NCBI GenBank assembly: GCA_011316305.1
Contig: SAUG01000020.1
Span: 434,001-498,000, forward strand
Reading direction: 5' to 3'
Length of the DNA stretch: 64,000 nt
Source of the DNA: Rusavskia elegans
Lineage: Eukaryota; Ascomycota; Lecanoromycetes; Teloschistales; Teloschistaceae
Numbering within the stretch: position 1 is the first letter of the stretch; every line of letters starts with the position of its first letter. Shown one piece after another: positions 47,080 through 58,744 of the stretch. Below the pieces are notes generated by a model that saw nothing but the letters and a program-made list of their open reading frames with translations, did no database searches and was not told the DNA's origin. The translations under genes were made by a program, and so were the position numbers.

Positions 47080-49928
47080 CCTATTTACTAGAAGGTTATA
47101 GAATATAGATATTTAAAATTTTAGTTTAAATAACTTTATATATACTATATTAATTAACTTTAAACTTTTTAAAATAATTTAGTCCTAATTAAAATTATAT
47201 CCCTTTAAATAAAGATATTATTCTTTATTTTCGATTTCTATACTTTTTTAATAGTCTTTATTTATATTATAATATCTTTAAATACTTTAGTTTAATTATA
47301 TTTAAAAAACAATATAGAATTAATTCTTTTATTATATCTTTTCGAAAAAAAGCTAGAAGTATTAATCGATAGCGTCGAGTTAATACTATAAAGTAAATAA
47401 AAGGGTAAAAATCTAATAGTTATATATACACGAATATATATAATAAATAGAACTTAGTTTAAATAAAGGTCCTAAATTTTTTTCGACTATCTAATATAAT
47501 ATTTAATAAATATTTTTCTGAAAATTCTATTAAATCTTTTAACAGCGTTATTTATTAATAGATAATAAAGTATTATATTATAATATTTCGCTCCTAGAAG
47601 GTAGTATACTTCGTCTATAACTAGAGTTTAAAAATTTATACTTCGATTAGTAATAATTTCTTTCAAGGAACCGTAATTATAATAGATCCGATAAATAATA
47701 AATTCGGCTAGTATTTCTATAATTATATTAGAAAGTAATTTAATTATAAACTATCTGATAGTATAATTAGTTATAGATATAATCTATTTATTATTCTATT
47801 TCGTTTTAGATAAGGAATCGATAAAATCTAATTTTTAATATTAAAAAAAATTTAATTTATTTATCTAGATATTAGAAAAGCTTAAAATATTCAATTTAAT
47901 ATTGTAAAAACTAGTAGTAAACTAATATTCGAAGTAGTATTTAATATAATACTTAATATCTTTTTTTTATTTCGGGCTACTACTATTTTATATAAATAAT
48001 ATCTATTATTATTTTATATAAATAGTAACTATATTCTTTATAGATATAGTCTATAAAGTTTGTATAAATCTATACTAGTATATAGAATATCTAACCATTT
48101 TAAAACGAATCCCGATATTATATTATATTATTTTTAATTCAGAAATAGTATTTATACTTTTCTAAAATAGTTTTTACTATCGGATTATTAAATAGGATTC
48201 TAGATTTTATATAAATTCTAATAATATTATTAAATAAAAGTATATAATAATTAATTTTACTTGTAAATAGTTAAAAGTTTCCTTTTCGGTTAAAAATATC
48301 TACTACTATTATTTTACTATCCGGTTTATATTTAATATCGAATTTATATTTTTTAAATTCTATAAACTAGTAAATAAACCTTTTAAACAGTTTAATAATA
48401 GTTTTAAAATATTATAAATCTATATAATCCATTTTAATAACTATAGTCGTTCCGTTTTTAATATAGTAATACTATTACTATAGAGATTTTTTAATAGTAA
48501 AAAACTTTTATTTATAGATAGTATAATTACGTTCTATAAATATGAATATCTTACTTTTAAATATAATAGGCTATTTAATACTATCGGTTTTAATTTAATA
48601 AAAAATAGTATTTTATCTAAAATCGAAAATATCTATTTTAATAATAAAAAATAGAATTATATTAAACAAAATAAATATTTTATTATTTATTAATTTTTTT
48701 TTTAATATATATATATTTCGAGCTAAGAAATTCATTCGAATTAGTTTATACTTTTTATTTTCTAAATTTATAATTAATTTATTAAATGGCCTATATATTA
48801 GTATAAAATCTTTTATAAATTTTCGGTAATAGATATATAATTCGAAAAAAGACCGTATATTATATACTATTTATAACGGTAGCTAGTTTTTAACAGCTTT
48901 TATCTTCGCTATATCTATACGAACTTTTCTATTATTAATAATAAATTTATAGAATTTAATATACTATTAGAAAAATAGATATTTTTAAGATTTTATAAAT
49001 AGTTAATTTTTTTCGAATATTTTTATAATAGCTTTAATATACTATAGATACTTTTCTTTAATTTTTAAATAGATTAAGATATTATTAATATAAATAACTA
49101 TAAAACTATTGAAAAATAATTTAAATATATTATATATTATAGTTTAAAATATTATAGATACGTTCGTTGATCTAAATAGTATAATTAAGGATTTATATTT
49201 ACTAGTTTTAATATTAAAAACTATTTTTATATAATTTTTTTTTAATTTATTAGTTTATTAGTAATCGTTTATTAAACTAATTTTATTAACGTATTTTACT
49301 ATTTTAATAGTATCTAGGTAATTTTAAATTTTAAATAATAAATATCTATTGTTCGTAGTTATATAATTAAATTTCTAGATGTCGATATATATATACTAGC
49401 TATCGTCTTCTTATTTAGTAAAAAAAATAGATATATTTTAAAAAAATTAATTTAGTCGAATTAATTTTCGTTCGATAAAATACTTAATTTAATACTTCTA
49501 CTTTTTATTTACTTTAGAAAATAGAATATAATAAAATTAACCAATAGATCGAAAATTGCTAATTTTAATTATATAATCTAATAGCTTTTTAGGTAATAGT
49601 TTTGTCGGAAAATTATTTTAGAAATAATTTAAAAATTTTAGGCCGAAAACTCTATCTAGTCCCGTATAGTTTATTATTTTCTAAATCGGATTAAAATAAT
49701 CCGGAAAGTTAGATTAATTTAATATAATATATAGGCAGGCTTATATACCTCCTCTAATAAATTATTTAAACCTTCTAAAATTAATTTCGGAAAACTCGAT
49801 TAAAATATTTTTAAAAAGTTATAAATAATATATTTTTAAAGCGCTATAAAATTAATATATAACTTTATTTTTTTAGAATGATATTTCTAGAATATTATAG
49901 TTAGATACTAAATTATATTACTTCTAGA
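47080..49928 (-). pseudogene. Gypsy II-a pol, degraded
   Basis: Reverse transcriptase is recognisable on the minus strand at about 48880-49260: LFRSTNVSIIFQTI (family FGLTNAPATFQ) followed by the catalytic box read as YINNILIYLK (ancestral YLDDILIYSK). A connection segment with KVRIDIAKIKAVKNQLP follows near 48890. RNase H lies about 48850-48250, and the presumed integrase in 48240-47080. The RT Asp codons read Asn through RIP. Confidence 0.8.
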
Positions 49929-50104
49929 TAGACTGGCCGTCGGGTCGGATTTCGAACCCGAGTTAGCTAATTCGACCCGATCTAATAAAATTAGATCTTG
50001 GCGCCAAGCCCTAGTATAAAAGTATAATTCTAGTATAAAAATTATACGAATAATTTGAAAAAATTCTAATTAATTAACTACGCTAGCTAGAAAGGTCCTA
50101 GTTA

Positions 50105-50174
50105 AATTAATTATATTATTTAATTATATTATTTAATTATTTTATTTAATTATTTTATTTAATTATATTATTTA
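50105..50174. repeat. 13-bp tandem array inside M element
   Basis: About five units of TTAATTATATTAT or TTAATTATTTTAT; the same array continues at 51174-51245 on the other side of the Z insertion. Confidence 0.8.
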
Positions 50175-51172
50175 TTGTTTATTATTTTATTTATTTTTTT
50201 AGTATCCGGTCAACCGTCGGTTCCGTAAGCAATTTACTTCAGTATTAGTACGCTAGCGTTAGATATACGGTATAAGAACTAGTACCCTAGTCTAATTAAT
50301 TTAAACTAAAAAACTATATAAAATTAACTCTAATCTACTCTATAATACGCTCGTAATATAAATTTCTATAGTTTATTTAAAATATAATATAGTAGAATTT
50401 TCGTATATATATATATTTTATAGTTACTTTTTCTTCGTCTTCTTTTACTAGTACCTACTATCGTATCTAACGTACGTATCTTCCGTAATAGCCTAGGCTG
50501 CAGGCTGATATATATAGAACCTCTATTAATACTATAATCACGATTATATCTTTCTAATTTAAAAAAATAGAGTTTAAAACCGCCGAATTCGAGCTACTCG
50601 ATTACGTCGACCGAGTCCTCGCTAGTCCGTCTACTATAACAGACTTCGAATCCTAGGATCCGGTAGTTCTAAATACGATACTAAAACTTTATATTCCGAA
50701 TTTACTAGAGCTATATAGCTTTAATAACTATATTAAACTTTTAGTAGAAGCCTTTATCCTACTAGAATTCGAGTAGGAATCTAAGCTAGCTGTTAAACTA
50801 GTAGTCGTCGAGTATCTAGATAGATTAGTAGGCCGTCTAGATTCAGGTACGACCGTAGACGAGGACGAAATAACGAGGATAAAAGATAATATTACCGTCT
50901 AGTAGGTAGTTTAAGAGGCTATATTAGTAGTTTATAATCGTACGTATTTCGAAGTAGTATAAAGAAATCCTAGATAGGGGAGAAATAGTAATTAAATAGA
51001 GGATATAATAGAATAAAAACGATTAACTGCGCTGCAAACCTTAGTTAACTTTTAACTGCGAAAATTCTTTGCTGTATAAGCAATAACTGTTATTACCGTA
51101 TAAAAACTACGGTAATGAAACGTATATATATAATAACTCAATTATAATCCCGGACAGAGACTTTATAAAAGG
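50175..51172 (+). mobile_element. Z element, subfamily 2, well preserved
   Basis: 998 bp with duplication AATTATATTATTTA (50161-50174, 51173-51186); because the site is a tandem array the exact length of the duplication is ambiguous. The T-rich left end leads into GTATCCGGTCAACCGTCGG; the right end is AATCCCGGACAGAGACTTTA. This copy is visibly less RIPped than its host. Strand follows the ORF. Confidence 0.8.
50500..51110 (+). pseudogene. Z element ORF, about 200 residues, unrecognised
   Basis: A continuous plus frame, interrupted only by TAA/TAG, begins about ADIYRTSINTIITIISFQF and passes FKTAEFELLDYVDRVLASP, a leucine/valine-rich helical middle (LVEAFILLEFEQESKLAVKL) and a charged stretch (TVDEDEITRIKDNIT). 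The C-terminal part (LQTLVNFQLRKFFAVQAITV) reaches almost to the element's end. The copy at 58745-59775 keeps the same frame, and the adjacent stop pair is in the same place (Gln-Gln in both). No known transposase, RT or Gag family is recognised. No start codon was identified. Confidence 0.55.
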
Positions 51173-51455
51173 AATTATATTATTTAATTATATTATTTAA
51201 TTATATGATTTAATTATATTATTTAATTATATTATTTAATTATATTACTTTTATATATAATTAATCAAATTATTAATTAGTATATTATATTATTATATAA
51301 TTAAATAAATAGGCTTGGCGGGTATTCGGTTTCGATTCGGATTCGATCCGGACCCGACCGTTTAGCGAGTCGAACCGGTTTAACCCGCTAAGATCGGGTC
51401 GGATTCCCGACGGTTCGACGGAAACTCGATCCGAAATAGCCAGTCTATTTCTAAA

Positions 51456-53702
51456 AATCTTTTCCGAAAATTAGATTATAGTCTATATCTAGTACTATAT
51501 AAAAAATAGTAGTAGAAAAGATTCTATAAAACTATAGAAGTTCTACTACTTTAAAAATATCTATAATCTTATTATTTTTAAACTATATTCTAAATAATAA
51601 CTACTAAAATTCTTGTTTTAGAAAGTTAATAAAATATCTAGTAATAAAATAGTTAGTAGTATCTAAATTAGTAAAAATTTCGAAATAATTTCTATTAATT
51701 TCTAGATTAAATCGTATCTATCTATTAAAGCCTAGTATTCGATTTATATATAAAAGTCGGTTATTATTTTATATATTTTTAAATAATAGTATTATATCGC
51801 GGAAAATAATTAAAGCCTTTTCTAGTATTTTTTTAGAAATTATTTCTAATATTTCGATCTTTATTTTGACTAGACCGAGCTATTTTTCTATTATTAAAGG
51901 TTTTTTATCTATATAATAAATAGGCCTAGATATATATAATACTATTTATTTTACGATAATCTATTATTAATAGCAATCGATAGATTTTTTTTTTCGGAAA
52001 AAATCTAATATATAAAAGTATATTCCGGTAATTTTTTTTATAATAGTTAGATTTTCTATAATTATAGTATTTATTCGTATTATTTAATTCTCTTTATTTA
52101 TCTTCTATTTTTTAACTATTTCGGCTTCGGCTATAGCTATTCTAACTATTTTAACTACTAGTAACTATAGAATTATACTCGGTAGTACTAGATTATTTAT
52201 TTATTAAAATAGTTATAGTTTTCCGTTTACTATAATATTTAGTATTAATCTTTTTAAATATTATTATAGTATTTATAATGTTTATTAAACTTATCGATTA
52301 TCTACTTTATTATTATAAAGTAAAATATTATTTAGAAGCTAACTAGGTATTAGATTTTAGATAATTAACTAAATATTTTAAAGTAGTAAATTAACTAACC
52401 TCGCTTTTAATATCTATAAATAATTTAATTAAACTAAAATAATATATTTTAATATTATTAAAGGTTTTGATTTAAATTAGTTTATAATAAATAGTTAAAA
52501 TTTTTTCTATAAAATTCGATTTATTTTATTATTTTAGGAAAGTTTTATAAAAATATTTCTAAAAACTTTTATGTAGATTAGAAATCTATTTAATATACTA
52601 AGATTTAGGATTATTAATAAAGTACTAACTACTATAGAAAATAGGATTTGAAATAGTTTTACTATAAAACTAATAATAATATTTATAGCGGCGAAACTAG
52701 ATATAGGTAAATTGGCCGTCGGATCGGTTCCGACTTTTCTAGATACCGAACTAAATCGGTTCCGATTTTTCCAGATACTAAATCGATTTAGTTCCGGGTT
52801 AAATTCGGATTTCCGGGTTTAACCCGCTAAAACCGCTAAGATTTAGTATAAAAATTATATCTATCTATTAGAAATAAATCTAATTAAAGTAAATATATTA
52901 TATATATATATTATCTATAGATATATTTAATGTTTTAAATAATTAATAATAGTATTATATTATATTAACTATAATACTTTCCTATATATAGAAGATTTAA
53001 TAAATCGAATCGGATTTCTATCGGTATCTATTTTATAATCCGATTCGATTTTCGATTCTAATTTTAGAAATCGACTTATACCGTTTAGTAGGTCGGATTG
53101 AATTGATTTACTAAAATTCGGATCGGGTTTTTAAAGTACCGACGGAAATCCGATTCGAAGTAACCAGTCTAGATATAGGCGATATAGTAGTTACGTTAAT
53201 AATTTTTAAAGTTAAAAGTCTTTTTAATATAGGCGTTCTATATTATATAAATTAAAGAAATATTTAAAATACTAGAAAAAATAGACCTATATAATAGTAG
53301 GTTAAAATCTTTTCGGAAAAATTCTAGTAAACTTTAGTTTAAATTACTATAATCAAAATAATAATAATATAAACCGATATAGCTGCTTCTATAATTTATA
53401 TAAAAGCGATTAAAAAGTCGGTTTTATCTACTACTAGATTAACTTTTATTATTACTATAATAAGAATTATTATCTCCGGGAATATCTAGAATACCCCCGA
53501 AACTAATATCTTTTCTAAAAATATCTTTTTCTATAGTAGAAATAGTAGTAAATTAGGTTATAAATAAATCGTTTAAAAGAATTCTATAGCGAAACTTCGG
53601 GTTTATATAAATTTTAGAAAAGATTATATTATATTATATACTATTATTCGCTCTATACTAATATTAAATTAAAAGTAAAAAAAATATTTTATTTAGAAAT
53701 TT
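51456..53702 (-). pseudogene. Gypsy II-a gag with CCHC knuckle
   Basis: Minus-strand Gag between the 5' LTR and pol, interrupted by the M copy at 52708. The segment IEKILTIYYKLIQIKTFNNI at about 52420-52510 matches LEKILAIYYKLDQAKTFSNI in the plus-strand copy II-c. A decayed zinc knuckle lies at about 52025-52072, where the C-x2-C-x4-H-x4-C positions all read Tyr (YYNYRKSNYYKKNY). The repeated Cys/His-to-Tyr pattern is a clear RIP trace. Confidence 0.75.
52708..53171 (-). mobile_element. Family M MITE, 464 bp
   Basis: Ends TAAATTGGCCGTCGGATCGG and AAGTAACCAGTCTA; perfect duplication GATATAGG (52700-52707, 53172-53179). It is inserted in the gag of Gypsy II-a. Confidence 0.94.
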
Positions 53703-53714
53703 ATATTCGAGCTT

Positions 53715-54652
53715 CTTTTTTAAAAGGTTTCTATTTGGAATTATATTGAATTTATATATATATATATATATATATTCTATCAATATTATATACGGCAACG
53801 ATTATTGTATTTTACGTATAAAGAAATTTTCACAGTCAAAGATATATTCGTTAGGCAAGGTTTATAGCGCAGTCAATTACTTCTATTTAACTATTTCCTT
53901 TTTTATTCGATTACGAATCTTCTACTATTTCTTTTTCGATATTATAAATAATTAGGAGTATCTAATATTTCCGTTATATCTACCTGCTATACTATAAAAT
54001 AATTATCTATATTTATTATATCGGCTATATTTATTATATAATCTATATCTAAATATTCTATTAAACTATTAAAGTACTTTTTAGTCTATTTAGTTTTAAA
54101 AGGGTCGCTAGATAGTACGCTAGCTACTACGGCTAGAAGCTTTACTCGGTTAATTAGATTAAAGAAAAACAGAGAAGTCGGATAGTACGTTTTAAAAGCG
54201 GTAAAGAAAAGATTTAGGTTAAAGTCGAAATAGGTTATTCTAGCTATAATAAAGTAGTTAACGACCGCGCGGGTAAATATAGTTATTACGGATATACTAT
54301 CGTCTGGTTTAGTTTATAGCTATAGCTATTACGGGAATATATACGTACGTAAAAGCTTTTAGTAAATTATAGTATTTACGAAGATATAGTTTATATTACT
54401 AGTAAAAGAAAAAGAAATAATAACTACAAGATATATTTATCTATAAAAATTTCTACGTTAAATTATCGGTAGAAGAATACGTTATATTACTAAATAAATT
54501 TAAATTAAAATTCTATAAAAAGAACCGTTATTTATATTAACTAAACTAGAATATAAATTCTGCTACCGTATATTCAATACTGGTATATTAACGCTTGATT
54601 TGTTTACCGAACCACTGGTTTACCGGGGACCAAAACCAAAGTAAATAACTAA
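53715..54652 (-). mobile_element. Z element, subfamily 1
   Basis: 938 bp flanked by ATATTCGAGCTT/ATATTCGAGTTT (53703-53714, 54653-54664), inserted in the region between gag and the 5' LTR of Gypsy II-a. It ends ACCGGGGACCAAAACCAAAG, the best kept version of the conserved terminus. It contains a (TA)n run at about 53753-53775. A plus-strand ATG frame at 53746-53955 is a low-complexity shadow; the conserved ORF runs on the minus strand. Confidence 0.85.
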
Positions 54653-54780
54653 ATATTCGAGTTTAGAGAATTTTATTTATAAATGTAGATAAAACCGGTT
54701 TAAAAAAACTTTAATAATAGAGTAATAGTAGATCGTTTATAGCTTTAAAAAGTTATTACTACTAGTATAGAAATCTAAAC

Positions 54781-54982
54781 TAATTTCCTATAACTATAGA
54801 AAAATAAAGTATATATATATATATACGTATTTTTATATTAGATTCATATCTATTTTTATATCCGCTTTCGCGATTAGTAACCGGATTAATTAATATCTAA
54901 GATCGTATATAACTATATAATCCAGATATATATTCTATAATCTTTTAAACCGTTTATATAATTCAGAACTTTGATTACTACA
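54781..54982 (-). repeat. Gypsy II-a 5' LTR
   Basis: 202 bp, plus-strand start TAATTTCCTATAACTATAG (TG lost to RIP) and intact end TTGATTACTACA, that is TGTAGTAATC at the 5' end on the coding strand. Confidence 0.82.
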
Positions 54983-55448
54983 AAAAGTATATAAATATTG
55001 ACTTTACGGATAAATAGCTTGAAATCGTTTTTTCGGTTTAAAATATCTATTACTATTATTTTACTATCTAGTTTATATTTAATATCGAGTTTATATTTTC
55101 TAAATTCTATAAACTAACGAGTAAACTTTCTAGAAGATTTAATAGTAGTTTTAAAATATTATAAATTTATATAATCTCTTTAAATAACTATAGATCATCC
55201 GTTTTTAATATAATAACGCTATTTATTACCGTAGAGATTTCTTATAAATAAAAGGCTTTCGTTTATAGATAATTTAATTACGTTCTATAGATATAAATAT
55301 TTTATTTTCGAATATAATAGACTATTTAATACTATCGGTATTCATCTAATAAAGAACAACGTTTTATTTAAAATCGGAAACATCCGTTTTAATAGTAAAA
55401 AAATCAAATTATATCGGGTAAACTAAATGTTTCATTAATTATTATTAT

Positions 55449-56389
55449 TTATTTAGTTAATTTGACTTGGTTCTTGTGTCCGATAAACCAGTGATTCGGT
55501 AAATAAATCAAGCGTTAGTATACTAGTATTAAATAAACGGTAGTAGAATTTATATTCTAATTTAGTTAATAAAATAAACGATTCTATAGATATTTAACTT
55601 AAATTTATTTAGTAATATAACGTATCCTTCTATCTATTATTAAATTAACGTTGAAATCTTTATAAAAAATATATCTTGTAGTTATCGCTTCTTTTTTTTC
55701 TTTTACTAGTAATATAAACTTTATAATATCTCTCGTAAATATTATAATTTACTAAAAATCTTTACGTACGTATATATTTCTATAATAGCTATAGCTGTAA
55801 GCAAAACTAAACGATAGTATCTATATCCGTAATAACTATATCTACCCGCGAGGTTATTAACTATTTTATTATAGCTAGAATAATCTATTTCGACTTTAAT
55901 TTAAATTTTTTTCTTACTATTTTTAAAATTTACTATCCGATTTTTCTATCTTTTTTTAATTTAATCGATCGGGTAAAGCTTCTAGCTGTAGTAGCTAACG
56001 TACTATTTTATAACCTTTTTAAAACTAAATAGACTAAAGAGTATTTTAATAATTTAATAGAATATTTAGATATAGATAATATAATAAATATAACTAAAAT
56101 AATAACTTTAGATAGATATTTTATAGAATAATAGATAGATATAGCAGTAATATTAGATATATATAATTATTTATAATATCGAAAAAGAAATAGTAGAAGA
56201 TTCGTAATCGCGAATAAAGAAAGAAATAGTTAAATAGAAATAATTGACGCTGTAAATCTTGCTATACCTTTAGCTATAAAGATTTCTTTATACGTAAATA
56301 CAATAATCGTTAACGTATATAACGTTAATAAAAGATATATATATATATAAAAACTCAATATAATTTTAAATAGGAATCTTTTAAAAAGA
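55449..56389 (+). mobile_element. Z element, subfamily 1, ORF legible
   Basis: 941 bp flanked by ATTAATTATTATTAT/ATTAATTATTACTAT (55434-55448, 56390-56404), a 15-bp duplication with one difference. From about 55860 the plus frame reads FDFNLNFFLTIFKIYYPIFL, then LIDRVKLLAVVANVL, then KEYFNNLIEYLDIDNIINI and RRFVIANKERNSQIEIIDAV to near the end. It aligns with the ORF of subfamily 2 in order and length. Confidence 0.82.
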
Positions 56390-56883
56390 ATTAATTATTA
56401 CTATATTGTTAATTAGTTTCTATATTTTTTAAACTAAGAATTCTATTCGATTTAGTTTATATTTTCTAATATTTAAATTCTAGATTAATTTATAGAAAAG
56501 TCCGTAGATTAATATAAAATTTTTAATAAACTTCCGGTAGTAAATATATAATTTTAAAAAAAATCGTATATTATATACCGTTTATAGTAGTAGCTAATTT
56601 CTAATAACTTTTATTTTCGTTATATTTATTTAGACTTTTCCGTTATCAATATCTTATCTATAGAATTTAATATACTTTTAAAAAAATAGATATTTTAAAA
56701 ATTCCGCGAATAGTTTATTTTTTTCGAATATTTCTATAATAGCTTTAATATATTATATATACTCTTTTTTTTTTTATCTCTAAATAGATTAAAATATTAT
56801 TCGAAGTAAATGACTATAAAATCGTCGAAAAAAAGTTTAAATAAATTATTTATTTTAGTTCAAAACGTAGTAGATATATTCGT

Positions 56884-57746
56884 TAGATTGGCCGTCGGAT
56901 CGGATTTCGAATTCGAGTTAAATAATTCGATCCGATTCGGTCGGGTTTTAAATCCGGATTAACTAGTTCGACCTAATCTAAAAAAACACTGAATTCTAAT
57001 ATAAAAGTATAAAACTAATATAACTTTTTTATAAATTTACTAAAAAATTTCTAATTAATTAATTATATTAGTTAGAATGATTCTAATTCGAAGAAAAATA
57101 CTATTTATATATATTACCTTTATTAAAGTAATTAATTATATATACGATTAATCATTCGGATTTTGATTTTAATCTTTCACGAATCTAACGTTAGAGGCGC
57201 TAATTCGATCAGATTACGTAATTATTTTTAGTATTCAAGTATTTTACCGAGAATTCGAATTTAGGACTCCCGAAAGAGCTAGATCTAGACTAAAACCCAG
57301 AGGGAAACCGTAATCTATTTAACTTTAATTAATTTATTTACTTCGATCGATCGGGCTAGGCCGAGACGATCTACTAACTAGGCCTTCCGTATTTAAAACT
57401 CTATAAATCTCGACTTTTAATCGATAGAAAAAACTCAAATATTGATTGGCCTTCGAGGGATTCGAACCTCCGACCCGCTGGATTAACTCCGCTAATTCCG
57501 AGATGGAACGCGGATCCGTTGGACTTCCAGGTCACGCAGCGTTACCACTGCGCCATCCAGGCTTAAAGTAATTAAATAAAAATATATTAAATATATAATT
57601 TAATCTAACTAGATTTAAATCGAATTACTAAATAATTCGATCCGGATTCGATCTACTAAAACTCGGGTCGGATCCGGGTCGAGTTATTAAAATCGGGTCG
57701 GGTACCCGATAGTTCGACGGAAACTCGACTCGAACCAGCTAGTTTA
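56884..57746 (-). mobile_element. Family M MITE carrying a SINE
   Basis: Ends TAGATTGGCCGTCGGATCGG and CGAACCAGCTAGTTTA; perfect duplication ATATTCGT (56876-56883, 57747-57754). Without the SINE and its duplicated site it is 423 bp. It is inserted in the RT of Gypsy II-b. Confidence 0.93.
57136..57562 (-). mobile_element. tRNA-derived SINE, full length, best copy
   Basis: 427 bp on the minus strand with a perfect 13-bp duplication, TTAAAGTAATTAA (57123-57135, 57563-57575). The head GCCTGGATGGCGCAGTGGTA contains a consensus A box (TGGCGCAGTGG, plus coordinates 57545-57555); a perfect B box GGTTCGAATCC is at 57458-57468. The head is about 116 nt, longer than a tRNA, with weak acceptor pairing, so it is SINE rather than a working tRNA gene. 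A body of about 310 bp follows and ends TA-rich. It is the least RIPped repeat in this neighbourhood. Confidence 0.9.
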
Positions 57747-57820
57747 ATATTCGTTAACCTAAATATAATAACTAAGAATTAATATTTACTAACTTTAAAA
57801 TTAAAAACTATTTTCGTACG

Positions 57821-58636
57821 TATAGTAGTCAGAATTCTAAACCGTATAAACGGTTTAAAGAGTTATAAAATATATATCTAAATTATATAATTATATACGA
57901 ATCCGATACTAACTAATCCGGTTACTAATTATAAAAGCGGGTATTAAAATAGATATAGATTTAGCGTAGAGATATTTATATAGATAAATATTTTACTTTT
58001 TTATAGTTATAGTAAATTAGTCTAGAATTCTATACTAGTAGTAATAACTTTTTAGACTATAAATAATTTAACTTTTTTCTACTATTAAAGCTTTTTTAAA
58101 TCCGTTTTACCTATTTTTATAAACGAGATTTTCTAAGCTCGAATATAAATTTCTAATTAAAATATTTTTTTTACTTTTAATTTAGCGCTAGTATAGAGTA
58201 AATAATAGTATATAATAAAAATATTATTTTTTCTAAAATTCGTATAAACTAGAAGTCCCGTTATAGAATTTTCTGAAATAATTTATTTACGGTCTAATTC
58301 GCTACTATTTCTATTATAGAAAAAGATATTTCTAGAAAAGATATTAGTCTCGGAAGTACTTTAGATACTTCTAGAAATACTTCTGTAAAGCCTTTTTAAA
58401 ATAATAGAATAAACCGAATTTTTTAGAAAAGATTTTAGCTATTTATTATAAATTAGACTAGGCTAAAACTTTTAGTAATATTAAAATATACTATTTTATT
58501 TTTATTAAAACGTATATAGATATTAAAAGCGAAGTCGATAAATTTACTATTTTAAAAGATTTTATTAATTATCTAAAATCTAATATCTAGTTAACTACCG
58601 AATAATATTTCATTTTATAATAATCGAACGGATAAC
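57821..58636 (+). mobile_element. Ty3/Gypsy element II-c, 5' LTR and gag
   Basis: A plus-strand copy: LTR 57821-58019 (TATAGTAGTCAGAATTC start) and degraded gag to 58636, including LEKILAIYYKLDQAKTFSNI at about 58420-58480 and IDIKSEVDKFTILKDFINYL further on. It inserted into II-b and is itself cut at 58637 by Gypsy I-E. The remainder lies beyond the window. Confidence 0.75.
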
Positions 58637-58744
58637 TGTTATAGAGCTATCTAAAGACCTGGTATTTTCAAAGATTAAATAGACTTATTAGTATATCGAT
58701 AAACGAAGGTATAACGAGTAATTATTTAGTTAATATAAAAATAA

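Larger units (their letters stand above)
49929..51447 (-). mobile_element. Family M MITE carrying a Z insertion
   Basis: Ends TAGACTGGCCGTCGGGTCGG and GAAATAGCCAGTCTA; duplication CTTCTAGA/TTTCTAAA, with one C-to-T and one G-to-A. Its centre is a 13-bp tandem array (TTAATTATATTAT) into which a 998-bp Z element has inserted. It sits between the gag and pol parts of Gypsy II-a. Confidence 0.88.
44254..54982 (-). mobile_element. Ty3/Gypsy element II-a with nested insertions
   Basis: Two short LTRs (44254-44453 and 54781-54982) bound a minus-strand element of about 7.3 kb once three M copies and two Z elements are removed. Order from the right: 5' LTR, gag with CCHC knuckle, RT, RNase H, presumed integrase, an extra 2-kb 3' region, a polypurine tract (AGAAAGGAAAAAG on the minus strand just before 44453) and the 3' LTR. 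A clean 5-bp duplication was not found. Confidence 0.8.
43000..57820 (-). mobile_element. Ty3/Gypsy relic II-b, interrupted by II-a
   Basis: The oldest element of this block. Reading on the minus strand: upstream pol at 57755-57820, RT at 56883-56405, RNase H at 55433-55000, then the same coding sequence resumes at 44253 and runs to about 43070. The gap is exactly element II-a. The collinear order in II-a (49.2 to 47.1 kb) shows that the two halves belong together. No LTR of II-b lies in the window; its right part is displaced by II-c and its left end is eroded. Confidence 0.7.
55000..57820 (-). pseudogene. Gypsy II-b RT and RNase H, interrupted
   Basis: Minus-strand pol of the older relic. 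RNase H (55433-55000) aligns with 48250-48660 of II-a, and RT (56883-56405) with 48700-49150. It is interrupted by the Z element at 55449 and the M copy at 56884; the upstream part is at 57755-57820. Stops are throughout. Confidence 0.72.

Noticed and set aside
53746..53955. 69-codon plus-strand open frame
   Set aside because: It begins in a TA dinucleotide run of the Z element and is rich in Ile/Tyr/Phe. The parallel Z copies do not conserve it, and the conserved ORF lies on the other strand.
57458..57562. Functional tRNA gene on the minus strand
   Set aside because: A and B boxes are good, but the head is about 116 nt, acceptor and T-stem pairing is poor, and the same head with the same body and target duplications occurs again at 40762.
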